15,495 nt of DNA. It comes from Verrucomicrobiales bacterium (lineage in GTDB: Bacteria; Verrucomicrobiota; Verrucomicrobiia; Verrucomicrobiales; Verrucomicrobiaceae). Both the position numbers and the translations under genes were made by a program. The notes below the pieces were generated by a model. The model had not been told where the DNA came from. It made no database searches and was given only the letters and a program-made list of their open reading frames with translations. This document shows, piece after piece, positions 1 to 5,471 of the stretch (the first letter of the stretch is position 1; each line of letters starts with the position of its first letter). Location: positions 10,583 through 26,077 of the forward strand of contig DNXB01000314.1 in NCBI GenBank assembly GCA_003506995.1, given 5' to 3'.

Positions 1-207
1 CAGGAACAGCACCATCACCGCGCCCGCATAGACGAGGATCTGGATCACGCCGATGAAGTAGGCGTCGAGGCTCAAAAACAAGACCGCGAGTCCCACGAAG
101 CAGGCCGCGAGCGACAAGGCGCAGGACACCGGATTGCGGCCCGTGACGACCATGAAGCCGAAGCCCAGGGTGATCAATGCCAGCAGGTAGAACAGCAGCG
201 GGGGCAT
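1..207 (-). CDS. nuoJ: NADH-quinone oxidoreductase subunit J, N-terminal part (partial, runs off window)
   Basis: Translating the minus strand from the ATG at 207 gives 69 residues before the window ends. They begin MPPLLFYLLALITLGFGF and include the subunit J signature VIQILVYAGAVMVLFL, with three hydrophobic membrane segments. NuoJ is one of the membrane subunits of proton-pumping complex I, in the inner membrane. Its start codon overlaps the stop codon of nuoI by one base (TGATG), so the two are almost certainly translationally coupled and share a transcript. The C-terminal part lies outside the window. The assignment is strong because of the nuoI neighbour and the conserved QILVYAGAVMVLF helix, although the ORF is short and has no internal stop to bound it. 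Confidence 0.93.
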   Translation of the reverse strand, partial: MPPLLFYLLALITLGFGFMVVTGRNPVSCALSLAACFVGLAVLFLSLDAYFIGVIQILVYAGAVMVLFL

Positions 208-752
208 CACTTCAATTCGTTCCACTTGTTCACCAGCCCCACGCGCTGGCCGCCGATTTCATAGAGGCGCTTCTTGTTGTGAACCATCTCCTGGCGTGAG
301 AGACCGGTGATGGCGTAATCCTTGCGCAGGTAAATGGCCTGCTCCGGGCAAACTTCCTCGCACATGCCGCAGTAAATGCAGCGAATCATGTCGATTTCGA
401 ACTCCTTGGGCCGCTTCTCTACCTTCGCCCAGGGATCGTCGCTCGGGATCTCACCAGGGGTGATTTTGATGGCCTTCGGCGGGCAGATGAACTCGCAGAG
501 CTGGCAGCTCACGCAGCGTTCGCGATCCTGCTCGTCCGTGACGAGGGCCGGGGCGCCGCGGTAGTATTCCGGCAGGTGCTCGTCCCACTTCTGCTCCGGG
601 TATTCCATTGTCACCTTCGGCTTCTTCCCGGCGATTTGCAGGAAGGTCTTGATGCCATGGCCGACGGTGATTTTCAGGCCCTTGAGAAGCGTGGAAATGA
701 ACCAGCGTTCATGCCAGGCAAGCTTGGGGCGTTGTACGATGATGGTGGCCAT
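207..752 (-). CDS. nuoI: NADH-quinone oxidoreductase subunit I (2x[4Fe-4S] ferredoxin-like)
   Basis: This 181-residue protein has two classical [4Fe-4S] motifs: C80-x2-C83-x2-C86-x3-C90-P and C125-x2-C128-x2-C131-x3-C135-P. The N-terminal amphipathic stretch (about 10-45, with LLKGLKITVGHGIKTF) resembles the part of NuoI that lies against the membrane arm. NuoI carries clusters N6a and N6b, which pass electrons toward quinone in complex I. Length fits the family (about 160-180). The start at 752 (MATIIVQRPKL) is the natural family N-terminus, but no clear Shine-Dalgarno precedes it. Unusually, nuoI is first in its transcription unit: no nuoH lies upstream, and the next upstream gene is unrelated. 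A promoter and a Rex-type operator lie immediately upstream, suggesting redox control of this unit. Confidence 0.96.
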   Translation of the reverse strand: MATIIVQRPKLAWHERWFISTLLKGLKITVGHGIKTFLQIAGKKPKVTMEYPEQKWDEHLPEYYRGAPALVTDEQDRERCVSCQLCEFICPPKAIKITPGEIPSDDPWAKVEKRPKEFEIDMIRCIYCGMCEEVCPEQAIYLRKDYAITGLSRQEMVHNKKRLYEIGGQRVGLVNKWNELK

Positions 753-786
753 TGCGCGGATACCGCAGGGGAAAGAGGGGTGTGCG

Positions 787-814
787 ATTATCCGAGTGTC
801 CCGCAGAGCGGCAA
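787..814 (-). promoter_or_regulatory. Predicted sigma70-type promoter of nuoIJ
   Basis: On the minus strand, TTGCCG (809-814, 4/6 match to the -35 consensus) and GATAAT (787-792, 5/6 match to the -10 consensus) are separated by 16 bases. The predicted transcription start near 780 would give a leader of about 28 bases to the nuoI ATG at 752. This is by-eye matching only. It is supported by its position between the Rex-type dyad and nuoI. Confidence 0.45.
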
Positions 815-821
815 CCGCTAT

Positions 822-839
822 TTGTGAAAAATTTCACAA
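822..839. promoter_or_regulatory. Rex-type operator (NADH/NAD+-responsive repressor site)
   Basis: The sequence TTGTGAA-AAAT-TTCACAA is a perfect 18-bp dyad (8-bp arms around two A residues). It matches the published Rex consensus TTGTGAA-N4-TTCACAA at every fixed position. Rex is a homodimeric Rossmann-fold repressor that leaves DNA when NADH rises; nuo and cydABCD are known targets in Streptomyces. Here the dyad lies 70 bases before the nuoI ATG and 7 bases upstream of the predicted -35 box. The match is seen directly; binding by Rex is inferred, since no rex gene is in the window. Confidence 0.75.
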
Positions 840-890
840 GGTCCGCCGTCAGCGTCACATGGATCACCATTGAGGGCATGAAAACACTCA

Positions 891-919
891 GCCCCTGCTG
901 CTGCGAGGCAGGCAGGGGC
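891..919 (-). terminator. Possible intrinsic terminator of the helix-hairpin-helix gene
   Basis: The arms GCCCCTGC (891-898) and GCAGGGGC (912-919) form a perfect 8-bp GC-rich stem around a 13-base loop. On the minus strand the hairpin lies 29 bases after the stop codon of the gene at 949-1404 and is followed by TGAGTGTTTTC, a poor T-tract. The stem is convincing; terminator function is only likely, because the T-run is broken. Confidence 0.45.
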
Positions 920-948
920 CGACGGGATGCGCAAAGGCATTCAGGGGC

Positions 949-1404
949 TCACTTGGTCTCTTTTTTCTTCTCGGGAGACTTTTTCTTGGCCGGGGCTTTC
1001 TTCTTTTCGGCCGCAGGCTCGTCTTTTTTCTCCGGCTGCGGGAAGCCAGCCTTCGCATGGGCGACCATTTCAGCAAAGGTGGCCTCGCCAACGCCCTCGA
1101 CTTTCGTCACGTTGGTCACGTCGGCAAAGGGACGGGCCTTTTTGATGGCGGCGGCACGGGTTTTGCCCACGTTCGGGATGGTCATCAGTTCCGCATCATC
1201 ACCGTCGTTCAGCAGCGTGAGCAGCTTGGTCTTTTGCGAGGCGGTGAGCGTTTTGGCGACCGCCTCGACCTTGGCGGAGGCTTTCACCTCTTCGACGGCC
1301 GGAGCCTTCGGCTTGGTAGGGCTCTTTTTCTTTGAAGCAGTCTCAGCGGCAGTCAGAGACAGGCTGAGCGCGAGGATGGTGAGGAGTGAAACAAGTGTTT
1401 TCAT
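949..1404 (-). CDS. Exported helix-hairpin-helix (ComEA-like) protein with Lys-rich tail
   Basis: This 151-residue protein has a signal peptide (1-20, MKTLVSLLTILALSLSLTAA). A basic/proline linker follows (25-35). The core (about 50-118) contains helix-hairpin-helix motifs centred on IPNVGKTRAAAIKKA (76-90) and VEGVGEATFAEM (102-113). This pair of hairpins is how ComEA-type proteins grip the DNA backbone without sequence specificity. The C-terminus (124-151) is low-complexity Lys/Glu/Ala/Pro with repeated KKK blocks, like histone H1 tails. The likely role is binding DNA outside the cytoplasm, for instance during uptake, but this is inference and the gene stands alone. The start at 1404 is chosen because it gives a clean signal peptide. 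It is divergent from the gene at 1558, with 153 bases between them. Confidence 0.8.
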   Translation of the reverse strand: MKTLVSLLTILALSLSLTAAETASKKKSPTKPKAPAVEEVKASAKVEAVAKTLTASQKTKLLTLLNDGDDAELMTIPNVGKTRAAAIKKARPFADVTNVTKVEGVGEATFAEMVAHAKAGFPQPEKKDEPAAEKKKAPAKKKSPEKKKETK

Positions 1405-1557
1405 GAGTTTAAATAATCAATTGGCCCGGCGAGGCTAGCCGGATGGCTGTTTGATTGGCGAGCAAAAAGTGAGAGTTCCCTCAATTTTTCTGAAAACACC
1501 CTCCATCTAAAGTCTCGACACCGCCGGGCGTTTCCTCCAGAATTTCAGTTTCCAACC

Positions 1558-2802
1558 ATGAATCTGCTCTCTTTTCCCCTCCTGGCCGTGCTGTTGATCT
1601 CAGCCGCTGTCCTTCACGCCCAGACCACGGCTCCAGCAATGCGCACCTGGACCAGCGCGGACGGACGGAAGATGGAAGCCGCTTTCATCGCTCTCGAAGG
1701 TGATGCGGTGAAAGTCCGCATGGCGAACGGCAGCACCGTCGATGTGCCGCTGACCCGACTTTCGGCTGAAGACCAAGCGTTTGCCAAAAGTCAGACTGCC
1801 GCGCCAGCGCCAGCCGCCACCACGCCAGGCGAGGTTGCCGCCAGCAAAACCTGGCCGCGCTCCTTCTCTCTGCCAGACAAGCCGGAGGTCGTCGTCGTGA
1901 AGGAGGACGCCGAGAAGAACGAATACATCTACCGCTCGCCGCATTACGAGTTTCAATGCGATTCCAAGCTCGGTTCCAACGTGGTGCGCGAGTTCGGGCG
2001 CATCTTTGAGTCCACCTGGATGCTGAACTGCCTGCTGCCGCTCGATTTGAAGCCGCAGCCCGAGAAGCTGCGCGAGATCTTTCTGGCGCGTCTGTTCACC
2101 AACAAAAGCGATTACATGGAGGCGGGCGGCATCGAAGGCTCCGCCGGTGTGTACATGAGCGGAAAAAAAGCGCTCATGGTGCCGCTGCAAAGCCTCGGCG
2201 TGAAGATGGTTGGCAGCCGCGTCTCCCTGGAAAACAACAGCGATGACGACATGGCGACGCTCATCCACGAGATCACCCACCAGATGATGAACCACTGGCT
2301 GGGCCGGCTGCCCACATGGTACATCGAAGGCAGCGCCGAGTACGTCGAGCTGCTGGAATACAAGCGCAACGGCGGCTTCAGCCTTATCGGCCTGAACCGC
2401 CAGTTGCAAGGCTATGCGCGGCGCATGAACTACTCAGGCGGCGGCAAGAGTTTCACCATGATTGAGCTGGAGGAGCTCATGAACATCGACGGCCGCCGCT
2501 GGGCCGCCGCGCTTGGCAAGGACGGCGCGGCCACCGAAAACTACGGCTCCGCCGGCCTGCTGACCTATTATTTCTACCACCTCGACGGCAATGGCGATGC
2601 CGCGAACATCATCGCCTGCCTCCGTGAGCTCGAAAATGTGAAAACCAACGAGGAGGAGCAGGCGGCGGTGAAAAAACACCTCATGCGCGAGCGCACCTAC
2701 GCCCAGCTCGGCGAGGATGTGAAAAAAGCTCTGCGCAAAGAAGGGATCGACATCAGCTTCTTCCCGTCAGGCAAGAACGGCCCGGCAACGTCCTCGAATT
2801 GA
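1558..2802 (+). CDS. Exported SHD1-domain zinc metallopeptidase-like protein (DUF1570/peptidase MA type)
   Basis: This 414-residue protein has a signal peptide cleaved probably after LHA21. Residues about 29-80 (RTWTSADGRKMEAAF ... VDVPLTRLSAEDQAF) are an SLA1-homology domain 1, a small beta module common in exported Verrucomicrobia and Planctomycetes proteins. The Ala/Pro-rich linker near 80-95 leads to a large domain with the gluzincin motif H237-E-I-T-H241. WYIEGSAEYVE follows (254-264), where E257 or E261 would be the third zinc ligand. This layout, HExxH then PxWxxEGxAEY, is that of DUF1570 and peptidase MA-like families. It presumably acts outside the cytoplasm; the substrate is unknown. 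The gene stands alone between divergent and convergent neighbours, and its stop is 13 bases from the end of the EF-hand gene. The family call is confident; protease activity is inferred. Confidence 0.82.
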   Translation: MNLLSFPLLAVLLISAAVLHAQTTAPAMRTWTSADGRKMEAAFIALEGDAVKVRMANGSTVDVPLTRLSAEDQAFAKSQTAAPAPAATTPGEVAASKTWPRSFSLPDKPEVVVVKEDAEKNEYIYRSPHYEFQCDSKLGSNVVREFGRIFESTWMLNCLLPLDLKPQPEKLREIFLARLFTNKSDYMEAGGIEGSAGVYMSGKKALMVPLQSLGVKMVGSRVSLENNSDDDMATLIHEITHQMMNHWLGRLPTWYIEGSAEYVELLEYKRNGGFSLIGLNRQLQGYARRMNYSGGGKSFTMIELEELMNIDGRRWAAALGKDGAATENYGSAGLLTYYFYHLDGNGDAANIIACLRELENVKTNEEEQAAVKKHLMRERTYAQLGEDVKKALRKEGIDISFFPSGKNGPATSSN

Positions 2803-2815
2803 TGTCAGAAAAGGC

Positions 2816-3460
2816 TCAGGTGCCGAAATTGCCCGGTGGTTTGGCCGCAGGCGCTGGTTCAGCAGACTTGTCCTTTTTCTCTTCTGACTTGGGCGGTGCT
2901 GCCGCAGGCGGAGTCTCCGCAGGTTTCTCCGGCGCTTTGCGGACCGAGGGCGTGCTGGTTGCGCCGCGTTTTCTGCCCACACCTTGCTCAAGATGTTGGT
3001 TCAGGCGCTCCAACTCCTCGGGTTCGAGCCTGCCATTGCCGTTGTGATCCAGGCGCGTCATCAGTCTGCCGCCTGCGATCATCTTTTGCAGTCCTTCGAC
3101 CTCGTCCGCGTCGATCTTGTGATTGCCGTTCTTGTCCACCTGCTTGAGGCCGGCGAGCATCCGGCCTCTCCGATCATCAGGAGCCTGGGGCTTCAGACTT
3201 TCGACCTCGGCCAGTTCGATCTCGCCATTGTTGTTCTTGTCGAGGTTCTTCAGCGTGATGAAGGCCTTTTGCAGCGCAGGCAGCTCGTCAGCGTCGATTT
3301 GGTGGTTTTCATTCTTGTCGAAGGTCTTGAGGACTTCGGCGGCAGCACCGTCACGATGAACGGCGGATTTCTGCGGACGCTTGCCGTCTTTGGCGGCAAA
3401 TGCGATTGCGGGCAGCAGGGCTGCCACGAGGGCAAACGTGCGTAATGGGGTTGGTTTCAT
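2816..3460 (-). CDS. Exported EF-hand calcium-binding protein with four loops
   Basis: This 214-residue protein has a signal peptide (1-22, ending AFA). Four 12-residue EF-hand loops follow, at 48-59 (DKNENHQIDADE), 74-85 (DKNNNGEIELAE), 109-120 (DKNGNHKIDADE) and 138-149 (DHNGNGRLEPEE). Each keeps Asp at position 1 and Glu at position 12. Loops 1 and 3 have His instead of the usual Gly at position 6. Residues 165-214 are a Pro/Ala/Lys-rich, probably disordered tail. Proteins of this design are common in Verrucomicrobia and Planctomycetes and are usually of unknown function. The start at 3460 follows a G-rich AGGGGG box only 2 bases before the ATG. It lies 45 bases after hemC in the same direction and could be read through from it, but is more likely a separate unit. 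Confidence 0.85.
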   Translation of the reverse strand: MKPTPLRTFALVAALLPAIAFAAKDGKRPQKSAVHRDGAAAEVLKTFDKNENHQIDADELPALQKAFITLKNLDKNNNGEIELAEVESLKPQAPDDRRGRMLAGLKQVDKNGNHKIDADEVEGLQKMIAGGRLMTRLDHNGNGRLEPEELERLNQHLEQGVGRKRGATSTPSVRKAPEKPAETPPAAAPPKSEEKKDKSAEPAPAAKPPGNFGT

Positions 3461-3505
3461 ACCCCCTGTAACGCGACTTCATTCCCTAAGTTGCGCGAAG
3501 GATTG

Positions 3506-4450
3506 TCACAGCATCCCGGCCAGATCCGCCGCAAGCTGTTTCGCTTCGTGAACCGGACGATGCGCCTCGCGTTCGACGGGCTGGGCGGAGAGATCGGCTT
3601 CGTTGAAGACACGCACGGCCATGTGAAGCCGGCCATCTTTGATCCAGGTGTGAGCGCCCACGGGCGTCTGGCAGCCAGCCCCGAGGATTTTCAAGAACTC
3701 GCGCTCGGCGGTGACGCGCGACTCGGTTTCGGCGTGATTGAGGGAGCGAATGGCCTGGATCGAGGCTGCATCGCCCGCACGACATTCGATGGCGATGGCC
3801 CCCTGCCCTGCGGCAGGAAGAAACGTCACGGGATCAAGCACGAGTCCATAAAGCGTGTGCGTGTCGATGTGAATGCGGCTGAGATTCGCGTTCAGCAGGC
3901 CGAGACGCAGCAAACCGGCGGCGGCGAGCATAACGGCATCAAGGGGCTGATCGCCGAGCACTTTCTTCACGCGCGTGGGCACGTTGCCGCGAATCTCAAC
4001 GATCTGCACATCAGGACGCAGAAACTTGAGCTGCGCAGCACGACGCACGCTGCTGGTGCCGACGCGAGCGCCTTTCGGAAGTGTTTCGAGTGTGTAGGGC
4101 TGGGCGGTGACGAGCACATCTTCAATCGCGGCACGCGGCAGCACAGCGGCGATGGTGAATCCGGCGGCGAGATCGCTCGGCACGTCCTTCAAGCTATGCA
4201 CGGCGGCGTCGATCTGGCCGTTTTCGAGGGCGATTTCCAGTTCCTTGATGAAGATGCCCTTGTCCACCTGCGCCACGTCGCTGAATTCCGAAAAACGCAG
4301 GTCCTGGCGCTTGTCACCGCTGGTCTGGATGATCTGGCGCTCGATGCGCAGGTGCGGAAACGCGGTTTGCAGCTCCGCCGTGACCATGTTCGTCTGCGTG
4401 AGGGCCAGTTCGCTGCCACGGGTGCCGAGGGTGATTTTTTCAAGTGACAT
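3506..4450 (-). CDS. hemC: Porphobilinogen deaminase (hydroxymethylbilane synthase)
   Basis: HemC joins four porphobilinogen units into hydroxymethylbilane in heme synthesis, in the cytoplasm. The 314-residue protein carries LGTRGSELALTQ (8-19), the catalytic Asp89 in SLKDVPSDL, GTSSVRRAAQL (131-141), EIRGNVPTRVKK (152-163), PAAGQGAIAIECR (212-224) and LGAGCQTPVGA, where Cys260 anchors the dipyrromethane cofactor. All key residues are present. The frame is open upstream to 4717, but that extension overlaps the nucleotidyltransferase gene and has no HemC likeness. ATG at 4450 (MSLEKITLGTRG) is the family N-terminus. It follows the nucleotidyltransferase gene by 61 bases and is probably in the same transcription unit as hemA. 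No hemD lies directly downstream. Confidence 0.96.
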   Translation of the reverse strand: MSLEKITLGTRGSELALTQTNMVTAELQTAFPHLRIERQIIQTSGDKRQDLRFSEFSDVAQVDKGIFIKELEIALENGQIDAAVHSLKDVPSDLAAGFTIAAVLPRAAIEDVLVTAQPYTLETLPKGARVGTSSVRRAAQLKFLRPDVQIVEIRGNVPTRVKKVLGDQPLDAVMLAAAGLLRLGLLNANLSRIHIDTHTLYGLVLDPVTFLPAAGQGAIAIECRAGDAASIQAIRSLNHAETESRVTAEREFLKILGAGCQTPVGAHTWIKDGRLHMAVRVFNEADLSAQPVEREAHRPVHEAKQLAADLAGML

Positions 4451-4496
4451 GTCGGGGCAGCTTTTCACGCAAACCAGCCGGGACGCAAAGGAATGA

Positions 4497-4514
4497 TGAT
4501 GGCAGATGCCATCA
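4497..4514. repeat. Perfect 18-bp dyad at the stop codon before hemC
   Basis: TGATGGCA-GA-TGCCATCA has 8-bp perfect arms around a 2-base centre. It overlaps the stop codon (4512-4514) of the nucleotidyltransferase gene and lies 46 bases before the hemC start. It could be an operator, or in RNA a 7-bp hairpin with an AGAT loop. No T-run follows on the minus strand, so it is not a typical terminator. Confidence 0.5.
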
Positions 4515-5063
4515 CGCCTCCTGTCTGACCTTGAAGATGCTTTGATCCACTTTCTCACGATCCTCCGCCGCAAGCGGATTGCCCGCATGCAACTCCTCCA
4601 GCCGCGCCCAGGTGATGAGGCCCGTTTTGAGCAGCCCACGAATCCAAACAATGTCCTTCGGCCTGCCCGCATAGAGCTTGTTGTAAGCGACATCATGGGG
4701 ATCAAGGCAGTGACCACGCAAGCCTTCGGTGAGCTGGATCGTCGTCACCCGCTGCTGCCAGCCGGGCGGGGTCCATTTCAGGAGGTTTTCCCCGACGTAG
4801 TCCACAAAGAAGCGGTGCTTGATGGAAAAATCACTGTCCTCGCCCAGCTCACGTTCCATGATGTTGGAATCAAAATACAAGACGGGTGTGCCAATGGGTA
4901 TCAAATCGATGTCCTTGCTGGTGCGCAACGCCGCCGGAATATCTGGATTTACGACGGCCACCGACGCGCTGCCGATCATCCAGACCTCGGTGACATTGAC
5001 CGGAAGCCAGCGGCGCAATTCCGGCCACAAGATGACAAAGTCAGCCTCGGTAAGCTCTTTCAC
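4512..5063 (-). CDS. Nucleotidyltransferase-fold protein (DUF6036-like, AbiEii-related)
   Basis: This 183-residue protein shows the minimal nucleotidyltransferase signature: G31-S32 in VWMIGSASVAVV, followed by T-S-K-D51-I-D53-L-I, where the DxD pair would bind metal. Further on, LDPHDVAYNKLYAGRPKDIVWIRGLL (120-145) matches the pattern seen in DUF6036 and related stand-alone nucleotidyltransferases that follow a small partner gene. Related folds occur in AbiEii and MNT/HEPN toxin-antitoxin systems. The start at 5063 overlaps the end of the upstream gene by 23 bases, indicating translational coupling. It sits between hemA and hemC, where it has no evident metabolic reason to be. Function is unknown: the fold is fairly sure, a toxin role is speculation. 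Confidence 0.7.
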   Translation of the reverse strand: MKELTEADFVILWPELRRWLPVNVTEVWMIGSASVAVVNPDIPAALRTSKDIDLIPIGTPVLYFDSNIMERELGEDSDFSIKHRFFVDYVGENLLKWTPPGWQQRVTTIQLTEGLRGHCLDPHDVAYNKLYAGRPKDIVWIRGLLKTGLITWARLEELHAGNPLAAEDREKVDQSIFKVRQEA

Positions 5064-5424
5064 GCAGTCGCTCCATTTCTTGCGGTGTCACAAAGGGTTC
5101 GCCTTTGAACGGCATCCCAGAGCGGAGCCGCTGCCCGATGTCACCGGCGTCCTCCAAAATCGTTGCCACAGCCTCGACATCGCCTGCATTTAAGAGGGCC
5201 AGCCATTCGGCATCGTGTGATGAGAGTGTCGCTTGATCATGCAGCAGCCATTGGATTCCCTGCTGAAGCATCTGCGGTTGCTGCCGCAGTCGGTTGGCGA
5301 CGATCTTGCCTTTCTGCCAGCGAATCCAGTCCTGCACCAGATAGTTCGGCGGCAGGTCAAGCCATGGCGGAAACATCGGCACTTCATCCGATGCACTCGG
5401 TGGCGGCTCCAAGACGGCTGACAT
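5041..5424 (-). CDS. Small protein of unknown function, partner of the nucleotidyltransferase
   Basis: I do not recognise this 127-residue protein. It opens with a Pro-rich segment (MSAVLEPPPSASDE). A Trp/Gln-rich helical middle part follows (WLDLPPNYLVQDWIRWQKGK, then QPQMLQQGIQWLLHD). The C-terminus is charged (GMPFKGEPFVTPQEMERLRERAY). There is no signal peptide or membrane segment. ATG at 5424 is preferred over an in-frame GTG at 5439, which would add five residues; neither has a Shine-Dalgarno. It begins 47 bases after the hemA stop and its 3' end overlaps the nucleotidyltransferase gene by 23 bases. A small protein ahead of, and overlapping, a nucleotidyltransferase is the layout of several toxin-antitoxin pairs, so it may be the antitoxin-like or chaperone-like partner. 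That is inference from layout only. Confidence 0.7.
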   Translation of the reverse strand: MSAVLEPPPSASDEVPMFPPWLDLPPNYLVQDWIRWQKGKIVANRLRQQPQMLQQGIQWLLHDQATLSSHDAEWLALLNAGDVEAVATILEDAGDIGQRLRSGMPFKGEPFVTPQEMERLRERAYRG

Positions 5425-5471
5425 GCCGCAATGATGCACCGCACGGGAGCGGGCGGCAAGCGCGGCTTTGC

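Noticed and set aside
1424..1441. Short inverted repeat CCGGC ... GCCGG with an inner GGCTAGCC palindrome in the 1405-1557 divergent region.
   Set aside because: The arms are only 5 bases in GC-rich DNA; no adjacent promoter boxes of convincing quality were seen.
3491..4447. A 318-codon plus-strand frame opposite hemC.
   Set aside because: hemC on the minus strand has every catalytic motif; the plus-strand product has no family likeness and is a codon-bias shadow.
4451..4717. N-terminal extension of the HemC frame upstream of 4450.
   Set aside because: It overlaps the nucleotidyltransferase gene, is Arg/Ser-rich, and HemC proteins start at the MSLEKITLGTRG equivalent.
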